Translations under genes and position numbers: made by a program
From: an uncultured Faecalibacterium sp.
GTDB taxonomy: Bacteria > Bacillota > Clostridia > Oscillospirales > Ruminococcaceae
NCBI GenBank assembly: GCA_934512105.1
Contig: CAKSWQ010000043.1
Location: 1-17,995, forward strand
Direction: 5' to 3'
Length of the DNA stretch: 17,995 nt
The notes under the pieces: generated by a model
The model's database searches: none
Told to the model about the DNA's origin: nothing
Seen by the model: only the letters and a program-made list of their open reading frames with translations
Shown here: in pieces, positions 8,463 to 15,955 of the stretch
How the letters are laid out: each line of letters opens with the position of its first letter
Numbering within the stretch: position 1 is the stretch's first letter

Positions 8463-8571
8463 GCGTAAAACGATCTGAATGGCTGCCGCTCCTATTTTCT
8501 TTGCAAAAAGCACAAATCTACCGGCCTGCCTTCGGCAGAATCCTGAATTTCTGCTTCTGCCTTGACATTTT

Positions 8572-8600
8572 TTTAAACGCGTATTACGCTTGATTTGTAA
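8572..8600 (+). promoter_or_regulatory. Possible promoter of the secreted-protein gene
   Basis: A perfect TTGACA lies at 8572-8577. Seventeen bases later comes TTGTAA (8595-8600), a poor -10 box. A 7-bp hairpin, AAAGCTT-GGGG-AAGCTTT (8600-8617), then precedes the ribosome site. The -35 box is convincing; the -10 box is weak, so an activator or another -10 is possible. Confidence 0.42.
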
Positions 8601-8641
8601 AAGCTTGGGGAAGCTTTGCAAAAATTTTTAGGAGGTATTTT

Positions 8642-9694
8642 ATGAAAACAAATTTGTGGAAACGTGTGGCGGCGCTGCTGATGTCCGGTGCACTGGCTGT
8701 AAGTATGTTTGCAGCGAGCGCCGGTGCTTTAAGTTTTCAGGAATGGCAGGCTGGACGGGAGGCGGCACAGCCTTTTGTCAGTGATCTGAACCAGGTTTGG
8801 AATATTGATGGAGATTACAAAACGCGTGCGATCGCTCGTTATGATGCACTTACCGCATTGATCCAAAAGTATCCCGACTGGGCTGCGGACGCTTATTACG
8901 AGCGCGCAAATCAGGCTTATCAGCGTTTTGATATTCTTTCGGCCAATTCAAAAGTCACAGCAGCTGAGATCGTCAGTGATGTAGATGCCGTTATTTCCAT
9001 GCTGGAAAAAGATCCTTCCAGGTATTATACCCATGGCGGCGAATGGAATGAAGGGGTCGTCTTTTTAGCGGATGCTTATGCGTTAAGAGCCAATATTTCA
9101 CTAGGGCTTCTTCACCAGCAACAGACCTACATTGACTTTATGCAAAAAGCCGTAGATTCTCGGGAACAATACTATATTAACTTTTTTCAGCATTCGGACG
9201 TCAACTGGAGTTCTTATTATACTGCGATGCTTGAAAATGCAATTGCCAAAAAACAACTTGAGGAATTAAAATCCTGGTATGCTTCTGGGGCAAAAGATTT
9301 TCAGACTCTTAATGGACGTGTACAGGTAACAGGTGGGGTTGGTGATACCGTTATCACTGTTACCGAGCAGCTTTCGGACGGATCGACCGTAACACAGACG
9401 CTTGATTTTTATGGACAACAGGCACAGCAGGTCCTGCGCGGCGTAAATGAACTTGCGGTCGTCCTTCCTCCTCGCCGTGCTATGATCGCACACATTGTCA
9501 AAAAAGATGCGTCCGGTGCCGTAATAGAAGATTCTACACATAGTTATTCTTCTCTTTCGCAGAAAATTGGCTCTTTGAAGGATTTTAATATGGAACTGCC
9601 GGTTCCTGAAGCTGTAAAGAATTTTGCTGCCAAGGATGAGGATGGCTCCCTTGCAAATCGGTCTGTCTATTATAGCATTTACCAGTACAACTGA
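8642..9694 (+). CDS. Secreted protein of unknown function, AT-rich
   Basis: This 350-residue protein has a clear signal peptide. The basic start MKTNLWKR is followed by a hydrophobic stretch (about residues 9-25) and a likely cleavage after ASAGA (about residue 29). The mature protein has no lipobox cysteine, LPXTG motif or C-terminal membrane helix, so it is probably released or loosely held. Residues about 60-215 look helical with tetratricopeptide-like alternation (PDWAADAYYERANQAYQRF, FLADAYALRANISLGLL). Residues about 220-320 look strand-rich (GRVQVTGGVGDTVITVTEQ). AGGAGG lies six bases before the ATG. GC content is far below that of the neighbours, suggesting recent acquisition. I do not recognise the family. 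It is a stand-alone gene between two terminators. Confidence 0.88.
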   Translation: MKTNLWKRVAALLMSGALAVSMFAASAGALSFQEWQAGREAAQPFVSDLNQVWNIDGDYKTRAIARYDALTALIQKYPDWAADAYYERANQAYQRFDILSANSKVTAAEIVSDVDAVISMLEKDPSRYYTHGGEWNEGVVFLADAYALRANISLGLLHQQQTYIDFMQKAVDSREQYYINFFQHSDVNWSSYYTAMLENAIAKKQLEELKSWYASGAKDFQTLNGRVQVTGGVGDTVITVTEQLSDGSTVTQTLDFYGQQAQQVLRGVNELAVVLPPRRAMIAHIVKKDASGAVIEDSTHSYSSLSQKIGSLKDFNMELPVPEAVKNFAAKDEDGSLANRSVYYSIYQYN

Positions 9695-9737
9695 TTCCTG
9701 CAATCACGTTCTTTTCTTGCATTTTGCAAAATCGAAG

Positions 9738-9787
9738 GGCGTCTTATTTGGCTGAATGCACAAAAAGAACGCCGAAGGTTTGTTTTT
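9738..9787 (+). terminator. Weak terminator candidate after the secreted-protein gene
   Basis: GGCGTCTT (9738-9745) pairs with AAGAACGCC (9765-9773) with one bulged A and a 19-base loop. A T-rich stretch containing TTTTT lies at 9779-9787. The gap between stem and T-run makes it imperfect. Confidence 0.4.
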
Positions 9788-9790
9788 CGG

Positions 9791-9819
9791 TTGACAAAAG
9801 CCTAAATTAACGGTACAAT
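9791..9819 (+). promoter_or_regulatory. Sigma-A promoter of the zinc-ribbon gene
   Basis: A perfect TTGACA (9791-9796) and TACAAT (9814-9819) are separated by 17 bases. Transcription should start near 9826, leaving about 130 bases of leader. Confidence 0.85.
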
Positions 9820-9825
9820 AGGAAA

Positions 9826-9955
9826 GTCCTCAATCCGAGGGCGTTTATCTATTCAAGCCCCTGGTAAGCTTACTGATCAGCGCGATGGTCCCAAAACCAA
9901 AGGTATGGTTACAATCCTTCCGTGGGCAAGAACTAACTAAAGAGGAGATACTACT
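9826..9955 (+). promoter_or_regulatory. Long 5' leader of the zinc-ribbon gene, possible structured RNA
   Basis: About 130 transcribed bases precede the ATG at 9956. They contain CCTC/GAGG (9828-9831/9837-9840), GGGC/GCCC (9839-9842/9857-9860), the palindromes GTAAGCTTAC (9864-9873) and CTGATCAG (9873-9880), and TGGT/ACCA (9886-9889/9896-9899). CAATCC occurs twice (9831 and 9912). I do not recognise any named riboswitch or leader class. A regulatory role is inferred only from length and local pairing. Confidence 0.35.
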
Positions 9956-10243
9956 ATGTTTGAAGACAAGACTCTGGTCTGCAAGGACTGCGGTAAGGAA
10001 TTTGTTTGGACTGCCGGCGAGCAGGAGTTCTACGCTTCTCGCGGCTTCGAGAACCAGCCCCAGCGCTGCAAGCCCTGCCGTGACGCCCGCAAGAACGGCG
10101 GCGCACGCAGCAACAGCGGTGAGCGTCAGATGTTCGACGCTGTCTGCGCAGCTTGCGGCAAGACCTGCAAGGTTCCCTTCCAGCCCCGTGAGGACCGTCC
10201 GGTCTACTGCTCTGACTGCTTCGCTCGCATGAAGCAGAACTAA
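9956..10243 (+). CDS. Small double zinc-ribbon protein
   Basis: This 95-residue protein has two four-cysteine zinc ribbons. The first is C9/C12 with C38/C41 (VCKDCGKEF ... RCKPCRD), around the conserved block FVWTAGEQEFYASRGF. The second is C64/C67 with C85/C88 (VCAACGKTC ... VYCSDCF). A basic, glycine/serine-rich linker (about 46-56) joins them. This is a known zinc-ribbon family widespread in Clostridia, often highly expressed, with no settled function; nucleic-acid or ribosome association is plausible. Codon use is strongly biased like ackA, which suggests high expression. AGAGGAG lies eight bases before the ATG. The gene stands alone behind a strong promoter and a long leader. Confidence 0.92.
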   Translation: MFEDKTLVCKDCGKEFVWTAGEQEFYASRGFENQPQRCKPCRDARKNGGARSNSGERQMFDAVCAACGKTCKVPFQPREDRPVYCSDCFARMKQN

Positions 10244-10270
10244 GCGCTGATTTTATCTTAAATCGGTAAC

Positions 10271-10308
10271 AAAGCCCCCCGCTGCCAGCTGGCAGCGGGG
10301 GGCTTTTT
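10271..10308. terminator. Bidirectional terminator between convergent units
   Basis: AAAGCCCCCCGCTGCCAG (10271-10288) and its exact complement (10289-10306) form an 18-base perfect palindrome. It is followed by TTTTT on the + strand and TTTGTT on the - strand. It ends the zinc-ribbon transcript and, from the right, the polysaccharide operon. Confidence 0.93.
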
Positions 10309-10332
10309 GCGTAAATGGTTCTTGTGCACCGG

Positions 10333-11511
10333 TCACAGGCCGCAGATGGCCTCGTAGGTGCGGGCGCAGTTCTGGGTATCCCGCAGCGGGAAAAAGGCCG
10401 CCGTCCGGGCTTTGTATTCCGGCGGCATCTGCATCCCGCTCTGCAAAGCGGTTTCCAGCGCCTGCAAAAGCGCTTCCTCGGTGGTGCACACCGGGCCAAA
10501 GCCATCCCGTGCAAAATCGAAATACCCTTTCTGATAGTGATACCGCTGATAATCCGCTTCGTCGAACTGGTAGTACAGTTCCGGCTTTTCCAGATAGGCC
10601 ACATCAAAAAAGACACTGGAATGATCCGTGATGAGCAGGGCACAATCCAACAGCAGCTGCTGCACGTCATACATAGAGCTATCGGCCAGCACTACCCGCT
10701 TTGACCGTGCATGGAACCGGCTCAGGTGTTTCTGCATCTCAATATGCGGGTAAAAGACCAGCGTATAGCCGTGCTGCTCCAGCAGTGCATCAAGGCGGGC
10801 ACTGTTCAGCAGGCTGTCAAAAGCCTTGTAGTACGGCGTATCCAGAAAAGCCTCGCCCTCCGGGTAGTGGGAGCCTCGCCATGTGGGCATGAGCAGGATC
10901 ATCTTTTTGCAGGGGGCTTGCCCGGCCTGCAAAAGGTTATCCCAGCGTGCCAGCCCCAGATAGCGCGTCACCTGCGGCGCAAAGCCGTAGGTATCCCGGA
11001 TGTACTCGTATTCCGGCTTTGCGCCGCAGACAAAGAGATCCAGATACAGATTTTCCCGGTGCATCCACTGCATCTCGCTCATAATGACGCCATGCTGCAA
11101 GAATGCCTGTTTGCCCCGGGCGCGGAGACCTTTCGCGGCAAGGTGATAATGCACCATCAGATCCGGTGCGCAGGGCTGCACATGGGTGCCCACCAGATAG
11201 TCGGCGCAGTAGTACAGCAGGTAATGCCGGAAGCTGCCCCGCTGCACTGCACCGCCCAGTGCGGTGATCTTTGCGGCGTCCGGGCTGTCGGCGGTGATGA
11301 CATAATAGGTGTGCAGCTCCGGGTGCTGCGTGCGCAGATACCGGTAGAACCAGTAGCCGTTGTCCCGGGCATCGGTGCCGCGCTCGCCCACCAGCCAGAT
11401 GCCCCGGTATGCGGGACTAAAGGCACGGCACACCACACTCAGCAGCTTGCACAGCAGCATGGCCAGCAGCTCTTTCAGGTAGCACAGCGCCCGCAGAAGC
11501 TTATATTTCAT
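10333..11511 (-). CDS. CDP-glycerol glycerophosphotransferase (TagB/TagF type)
   Basis: This 392-residue protein belongs to the glycerophosphotransferase family that moves glycerol-phosphate from CDP-glycerol onto a glycan or lipid-linked acceptor at the inner membrane face. Family blocks are LQHG (138-141), LLMPTWRG (206-213), FYPHIEMQKH (253-262) and DHSSVFFDVAYLEKP (296-310), the last matching the usual DYSSV-FD motif. An amphipathic N-terminus (1-30) may contact the membrane. The start at 11511 follows the previous stop by 14 bases and has AAAGGG upstream. An open extension to 11826 lies inside the upstream gene and is not coding. It is the last gene of the operon. A polymerase (TagF) or a single-unit primase (TagB) cannot be told apart by sequence; the short length favours one or few additions. 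Confidence 0.88.
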   Translation of the reverse strand: MKYKLLRALCYLKELLAMLLCKLLSVVCRAFSPAYRGIWLVGERGTDARDNGYWFYRYLRTQHPELHTYYVITADSPDAAKITALGGAVQRGSFRHYLLYYCADYLVGTHVQPCAPDLMVHYHLAAKGLRARGKQAFLQHGVIMSEMQWMHRENLYLDLFVCGAKPEYEYIRDTYGFAPQVTRYLGLARWDNLLQAGQAPCKKMILLMPTWRGSHYPEGEAFLDTPYYKAFDSLLNSARLDALLEQHGYTLVFYPHIEMQKHLSRFHARSKRVVLADSSMYDVQQLLLDCALLITDHSSVFFDVAYLEKPELYYQFDEADYQRYHYQKGYFDFARDGFGPVCTTEEALLQALETALQSGMQMPPEYKARTAAFFPLRDTQNCARTYEAICGL

Positions 11512-11525
11512 CTGTTTTTTCCCTT

Positions 11526-12539
11526 TCAGTTTTTCTGGTTTGCACCGCAGAGCAGCAGCACCGTGCGGTACAGCCGCAGTTTGAGCAGCAGCAGCTTGAC
11601 TCGGTCGTTCCGGCTTTGCATGGCGTGCAGCGGGGTGCTGCGCACCGCCGTGCGCACCCGGGGCTTTTGCAGGGTGCTGCGCAGCCATGCGGTCTGTTCG
11701 GCGAGGGAAAGCGGACTGCACCCAAGGTTCTTGACCCCCATCATCAGGTCGCGGATGGTGCAGTAGCTCGCTTTTGTGCGGTGCAGGGGGCTGTCCTGCA
11801 AGCCCCACGCGGCAACGGTGTCCCATACCGCATCGCTGAGGTAGAAGTTATCCTCCAGCCGCTCCGGGTGGTAGCTGTTGGACAGGCTGCCCTGCCGGGC
11901 GATCGTGTAGTGGTACAGCGGCTTTTCCAGAACCACCAGACAGCCGGGATCCTGACGATAAAAGGCTACGAAGAACAGCCCGTCCTCCCCCAGCTGATGG
12001 CAGGGAAAGCGCAGATGGTGCTGCTCCAGAAACGCCCGGCGGAACAGCTTGTTGATGACCAGATAGGAGGATGCCATCTCGTCGAAATGCTCCTTGAAGG
12101 GTTCGCCCCGGTACACGCCGGGAAAGGTGCAGCGGCTGGTCTGTGTGTGCAGCAGCTGCCCGGTCTCATCGCAGTGATCGTAAAACAGCCCGAACTCCAC
12201 ACAATCCGCATCCGCAGCCCGGGCGGCGTTGTACAGCAGCTCTGCGGCGTCCGGCTCCACCCAGTCGTCCGGGTCCAGAAAAAAGATGTATTCTCCCCGG
12301 GCGGCATCCAGACCCGCATTGCGGGCGGCGGCTACGCCGCCGTTGGGCTGGTCGATGAAGCGAAACCGGGCATCCTCGGCAGCGGCCTGTGCGCACAGCG
12401 CGGCGCTGCCGTCCTTAGAACCATCGTTAATGAGGATGGCCTCGAAGTCGGTCAGGGTCTGCGCCCGCAGAGCCCGCAGAGCCCGGGGCAGCAGGCGCTC
12501 CATATTGTAGATGGGCAGTATAAACGAGATACAGGGCAT
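11526..12539 (-). CDS. Family 2 glycosyltransferase
   Basis: This 337-residue GT-A fold enzyme starts MPCISFILPIYN, the usual GT2 opening. It has INDGSKDGS (37-45) and the metal/nucleotide-binding DPDD at 89-92 in FFLDPDDW. GGVAAARNAG lies at 67-76 and a likely catalytic-base pair Glu185-Asp186 in LGEDGLF. The C-terminal 100 residues are basic and helical. It adds one sugar (nature unknown) to a lipid-linked intermediate in the cytoplasm. AAGGAG lies eight bases before the ATG. It follows the acyltransferase by 21 bases and precedes the glycerophosphotransferase by 14, so all three are co-transcribed. Confidence 0.93.
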   Translation of the reverse strand: MPCISFILPIYNMERLLPRALRALRAQTLTDFEAILINDGSKDGSAALCAQAAAEDARFRFIDQPNGGVAAARNAGLDAARGEYIFFLDPDDWVEPDAAELLYNAARAADADCVEFGLFYDHCDETGQLLHTQTSRCTFPGVYRGEPFKEHFDEMASSYLVINKLFRRAFLEQHHLRFPCHQLGEDGLFFVAFYRQDPGCLVVLEKPLYHYTIARQGSLSNSYHPERLEDNFYLSDAVWDTVAAWGLQDSPLHRTKASYCTIRDLMMGVKNLGCSPLSLAEQTAWLRSTLQKPRVRTAVRSTPLHAMQSRNDRVKLLLLKLRLYRTVLLLCGANQKN

Positions 12540-12560
12540 GATCCAAACTCCTTGGTTTTA

Positions 12561-13622
12561 TTATCCCGGCAGGCCGAGCCGCTGCAGCAGCGGCCGCAGA
12601 TGCAGCCGACCGGCTAACCGATGGAACAGATACGGCATCAACAGACTGGCCGCACAGCAGGCAAGTACCGTCCCGCCCGCAGAGATGCCCAGCTTGGCAT
12701 ACAGCACAAGCCCCAGCACTGCGCAGCAAAAGGGCTGATGATACAGGTAGAACAGCATAGAATGCTTTCCCAGCGGGACCAGCCGCCGCAGGGGCGCTTG
12801 CAGCAGCACACATGCTGCCCAGATGCCCACACAGAACCCGCAGACCGCAAAATAGTCCACCCATGAGCACACAGCCTCTGCAAGCAGGCCGTCCGTCCGG
12901 GCCGCAGTGGGAGACAGCACGCCCCACACCACCCACAGGCCGCACAAAGTACCAAAAAGCACCAGCGGCTTTGCGTGCTGCTCAGCTTTTTCACGCGGGA
13001 GCACGCAGCCCAGAAAGAAAAACGCGCCCTGTTGGAAGCAGCTTTTTACCGCCCAGAACCAGTCGGTAAAAAACAGCTGGTAGCACACGGGCAGCGTTAC
13101 CACCAGCACCAGCTTTACCGTCCGGGCTGCCGCCGGGGACAGGGCTTTGTCCAGCAGCCATGCCGTGAGGACAAACCAGAACAGGGTGGGCAGATACCAC
13201 AGATGAAAACCGTATGGGTTTTCGTTGCGCAGCATCAGCCAGAGATATTCCGCAGGCTGCCGTAGCTGGTACACACTGCCTGACAACAGGGCCTGCACCG
13301 GCGGCAGCCGGTCTGCCAGATAAAACAGCAGGTACAAAAAGACTGAGTACACGCCCCATGGCAGCAGCAGACTGTGCGCCTTTTTGTGCAAAAACTGCCG
13401 GGCGGAAAGGCTGCGATTCTTCTGTGCGGTCAGGGTGCAGCCCATGCCGGAGAGCAGAAACAGCAGCGGGACGTGGAACCGGTAAACAAAGGTATAAGAG
13501 AACTCGCACCACGGGTAGGCGGTGCGCATGGACATCCGAAAAGTGTGGCCGTAGATCACCAGCAGCAGGCCGATAGCCTTGGCGATGTCGATGTGATCCA
13601 GACGCTTGGTGGTTTGTTGCAT
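12561..13622 (-). CDS. Membrane acyltransferase (acyltransferase 3 family)
   Basis: This 353-residue integral membrane protein has about ten hydrophobic segments. The N-terminus RLDHIDIAKAIGLLLVIYGH holds the family signature, with His26 as the likely catalytic residue. FHVPLLFLLSGM (about 49-60), FHLWYLPTLFWF (about 139-150) and FYLYHQPF (near 300) are also typical. Such enzymes transfer acetyl, succinyl or other acyl groups to sugars of exported glycans. Its place between glycosyltransferases suggests O-acylation of the operon's product. The start codon lies nine bases after the previous stop, with an AAGG ribosome site inside the end of that gene and the gap. Confidence 0.9.
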   Translation of the reverse strand: MQQTTKRLDHIDIAKAIGLLLVIYGHTFRMSMRTAYPWCEFSYTFVYRFHVPLLFLLSGMGCTLTAQKNRSLSARQFLHKKAHSLLLPWGVYSVFLYLLFYLADRLPPVQALLSGSVYQLRQPAEYLWLMLRNENPYGFHLWYLPTLFWFVLTAWLLDKALSPAAARTVKLVLVVTLPVCYQLFFTDWFWAVKSCFQQGAFFFLGCVLPREKAEQHAKPLVLFGTLCGLWVVWGVLSPTAARTDGLLAEAVCSWVDYFAVCGFCVGIWAACVLLQAPLRRLVPLGKHSMLFYLYHQPFCCAVLGLVLYAKLGISAGGTVLACCAASLLMPYLFHRLAGRLHLRPLLQRLGLPG

Positions 13623-13631
13623 ACGGCAGCC

Positions 13632-14741
13632 TTACCTTTCGCCCAGCTGCAGGTACTGCTGCTGCAAGCGGGCAGCGGCGATGTTGATATCGTAGCCCGC
13701 CTGCCGGATCAGTTCTGCACCGGCAGAGCGGTCGCAGGGCTGACGGAGCATCCGCTGCAAGCCTGCCGCCCAGTCTGCATTGCTGGCGGAAAGCGGGATC
13801 TGGATGGCGCGGTCAGAAAGCAGCACCTCCTCCGGTACAGCGTCCGAAAATACGCACCTCAGCCCGGCGGCCTGCGCCTCGATGCCCACCACCGGCAGAC
13901 CCTCGAAGCGGGAGGGCATGACAAAGAGATCCATCAGCTGGTACCAGTCTGCCACATTGCTTTGCAGCCCGGCAAACAGGATATGGTCTGTGATGCCCAG
14001 TTCCTGCGCCTGTGCGCGGACAGCCTGTTCCAGCCTGCCGGTGCCGATGAGCACCAGCATTGCCCGGGGCTCCAGCTGCAAAAAGGCGGCAAAGATCTCC
14101 AAGAGACGCTCGTGGTTCTTGCGGACGTCAAAGCGGCCTACATGACCCAGCACCACCCGGTCCTCCAGCCCATAGCGGGCCCGCATTTCGGCGCGGACGG
14201 CGGGGGAGAAGCAGAAGGCCTCCGGCTCGATGGCGTTAGGAATGATCTGTCCCCGGCGCTCCCAGTCTGCTTTGCCAAAGTAGTAGATGCCCGCATCCCG
14301 GCCGCAGGCCCACAGGTGGGTGGCGGCACCGGGCAGCAGCTGCTTGCAGAACATCTTCAGCGGCCACTTGTAGTCCCGGACGATCCAGATATTATGGGCG
14401 TGGGCAATGCGCACGGGCAGTCCCGCCTTCTCTGCGCCCTTCAGGGCATACAGCTCCATAGCCTCGTTGTGGGCGTGCAGGATGCGGATGCGGGGGTCTG
14501 CGGCCACGGTCTGCTGCACAAAGCGCAGATACGCCGGGTAGTGCAGCGGGTCAAGCCCCGGGCTCAGGTAGATATGCCCGCCCAGACGGCGGATCTCGTC
14601 GTCATAATCGCCGGGCTTTTTCTTATTGACGATAAAATCAAACTGGACTTTTTCGCGGTCGATATGCCGGTAGTAGTTCATCAGCATGGTCTCGATCCCG
14701 CCGCGGTCCATATTGCTGACCGAATGCAGCACTCGTATCAT
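13632..14741 (-). CDS. Family 4 glycosyltransferase
   Basis: This 369-residue GT-B fold enzyme opens with IRVLHSVSNMDRGGIETMLM, typical of EpsF/CapM-type GT4 enzymes. GHVGRFDVRKNH (199-210) holds the donor-phosphate-binding Arg and Lys. PSRFEGLPVVGIEAQAAG contains the EX7E motif (Glu280, Glu288). LHAHN (88-92) is the acceptor-side histidine block. It transfers a sugar from a nucleotide donor in the cytoplasm. AAGGAG lies five bases before the ATG, and the gap from the upstream stop is 14 bases. The sugar and linkage cannot be told from sequence. Confidence 0.94.
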   Translation of the reverse strand: MIRVLHSVSNMDRGGIETMLMNYYRHIDREKVQFDFIVNKKKPGDYDDEIRRLGGHIYLSPGLDPLHYPAYLRFVQQTVAADPRIRILHAHNEAMELYALKGAEKAGLPVRIAHAHNIWIVRDYKWPLKMFCKQLLPGAATHLWACGRDAGIYYFGKADWERRGQIIPNAIEPEAFCFSPAVRAEMRARYGLEDRVVLGHVGRFDVRKNHERLLEIFAAFLQLEPRAMLVLIGTGRLEQAVRAQAQELGITDHILFAGLQSNVADWYQLMDLFVMPSRFEGLPVVGIEAQAAGLRCVFSDAVPEEVLLSDRAIQIPLSASNADWAAGLQRMLRQPCDRSAGAELIRQAGYDINIAAARLQQQYLQLGER

Positions 14742-14755
14742 GGGTACTCCTTACA

Positions 14756-15955
14756 TTATAACAACTGAAATCTTCTGCCGTAACGGCACCACAGCCCAAA
14801 GTCCTGCTGCCGCAGCGCCCGTGCGCCCCAGCGGGCACAGCGAGGCAGTGCGCCTTCCTGCGGCAGTGCCTTTGCGTACAAAGCACAGCACAGCCGGAAA
14901 ACAGCCTGCTGCGTTTCCGGCGGCAGGCCGGATACGGTGGCATAGCAGAAAGCCGAAAGCTGCAGCGTCAGGGTGCAGCGGTACAGTGCATCGTGGGGCA
15001 GACCCAGCGCAGCATCCTGCGCTGCCAGCTGCTCTATGATCCAGTAGCTCTGCACGGCGGCAGGGCGGTGCTGGCTTGTGGCGGTAAGCCCCTTGGGGTT
15101 TTTGCGCCATAGATAGACCATCTCCGGCACAGAGGCCACGGTCTTTGCCAGCCGGAATACCAGAAAGTGGATGATGGCATCCTCAAAACAGGTATAGTAA
15201 GCCGGGAAGCGCACCTGTGCGAACAGCTCCCGCCGGTACACCTTGCCCCATGGCATCCCGGGCAGCTCGAACCGCTCCGGTGCGGCAGCTCCGGTATAAA
15301 CTGCCGCCGGATAGCGCTGCACCGGGCCGTGGGTGCCGTCGGTGTACAGGTACTGCCAGCCGCCCTGCACCACATCGGCGTCAAGGCGCTGTGCGGCCTC
15401 CAGCAGGGTGCGGATGGCCCCGGGCAATAACAGGTCGTCGCTGTCCACGAACATCAGCCAGCGGCCCACGGCGTGGCGCAGCCCCTCGTTGCGGGCGGCG
15501 GCGGCGCTGCGGGGCGCGCTGCAATTGCACAGCACCACTCCGGGCAGTGCCCGATAGCGTTCCAGCACGGCGGCTGTGCCGTCGGTGGAATCGCTGTCCA
15601 CCACGATCAGCTGCACAGTGCAGCCGGTCTCCTGCTGCAAAATGCTGTCCAGACAAGGGCCGATGGTGGCCTCGCCGTTGTACACCGGCACGATGACCGA
15701 AAGGGTCACCGCCGGGTCCTGCGGCGGCAGCGGCGGGCAGGTCTCCTCCGCTGCGGGCTTCGGGCACAGCGCTGCCAGCGCGGCGCGGTCGGCTTGGGTG
15801 CTGTCCGGCAGCGGTGCGCCGCCCCGGTGCAGCAGATGGTACAGCCCAAGGTCTGCGTAGCCGCAGGCTGCGCCGCACACGGCGGCAGCGCCCGCCAGCA
15901 GACGGCTGCGGGTGCGGCAGTGGATCAGCTGGTAAGCGCGTCGGTTCTGGATCAT
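14756..15955 (-). CDS. Family 2 glycosyltransferase with N-terminal extension
   Basis: This 399-residue protein has a GT2 domain starting only at about residue 84 (LSVIVPVYNG). It is followed by VVDSDSTDGT (118-127), AAAARNEG, FVDSDDLL (DSDD 171-174) and a likely catalytic Glu258-Asp259 in CFEDAII. The first 80 residues are unusual: a basic stretch with a short hydrophobic alanine-rich segment (about 20-38), then a proline-rich linker (CPPLPPQDP). The hydrophobic part is too short for a certain membrane helix. The ATG overlaps the upstream stop (ATGA), so translation is coupled to the Wzz-like gene. The ribosome site is weak, which fits coupling. A later start at about residue 80 would give a standard GT2, but no good ribosome site was noticed there. 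Confidence 0.88.
   Translation of the reverse strand: MIQNRRAYQLIHCRTRSRLLAGAAAVCGAACGYADLGLYHLLHRGGAPLPDSTQADRAALAALCPKPAAEETCPPLPPQDPAVTLSVIVPVYNGEATIGPCLDSILQQETGCTVQLIVVDSDSTDGTAAVLERYRALPGVVLCNCSAPRSAAAARNEGLRHAVGRWLMFVDSDDLLLPGAIRTLLEAAQRLDADVVQGGWQYLYTDGTHGPVQRYPAAVYTGAAAPERFELPGMPWGKVYRRELFAQVRFPAYYTCFEDAIIHFLVFRLAKTVASVPEMVYLWRKNPKGLTATSQHRPAAVQSYWIIEQLAAQDAALGLPHDALYRCTLTLQLSAFCYATVSGLPPETQQAVFRLCCALYAKALPQEGALPRCARWGARALRQQDFGLWCRYGRRFQLL

Noticed and set aside
14756..14761. TATAAT on the - strand just before the GT4 gene
   Set aside because: There is no acceptable -35 box 17 bases upstream, and a start there would leave almost no leader before the ribosome site. It is probably the chance result of a TAA stop in an AT-rich gap.
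13374..14768. Long + strand open frame across the acyltransferase and GT4 genes
   Set aside because: It runs antisense across two recognisable genes and their junction, so it is a shadow.
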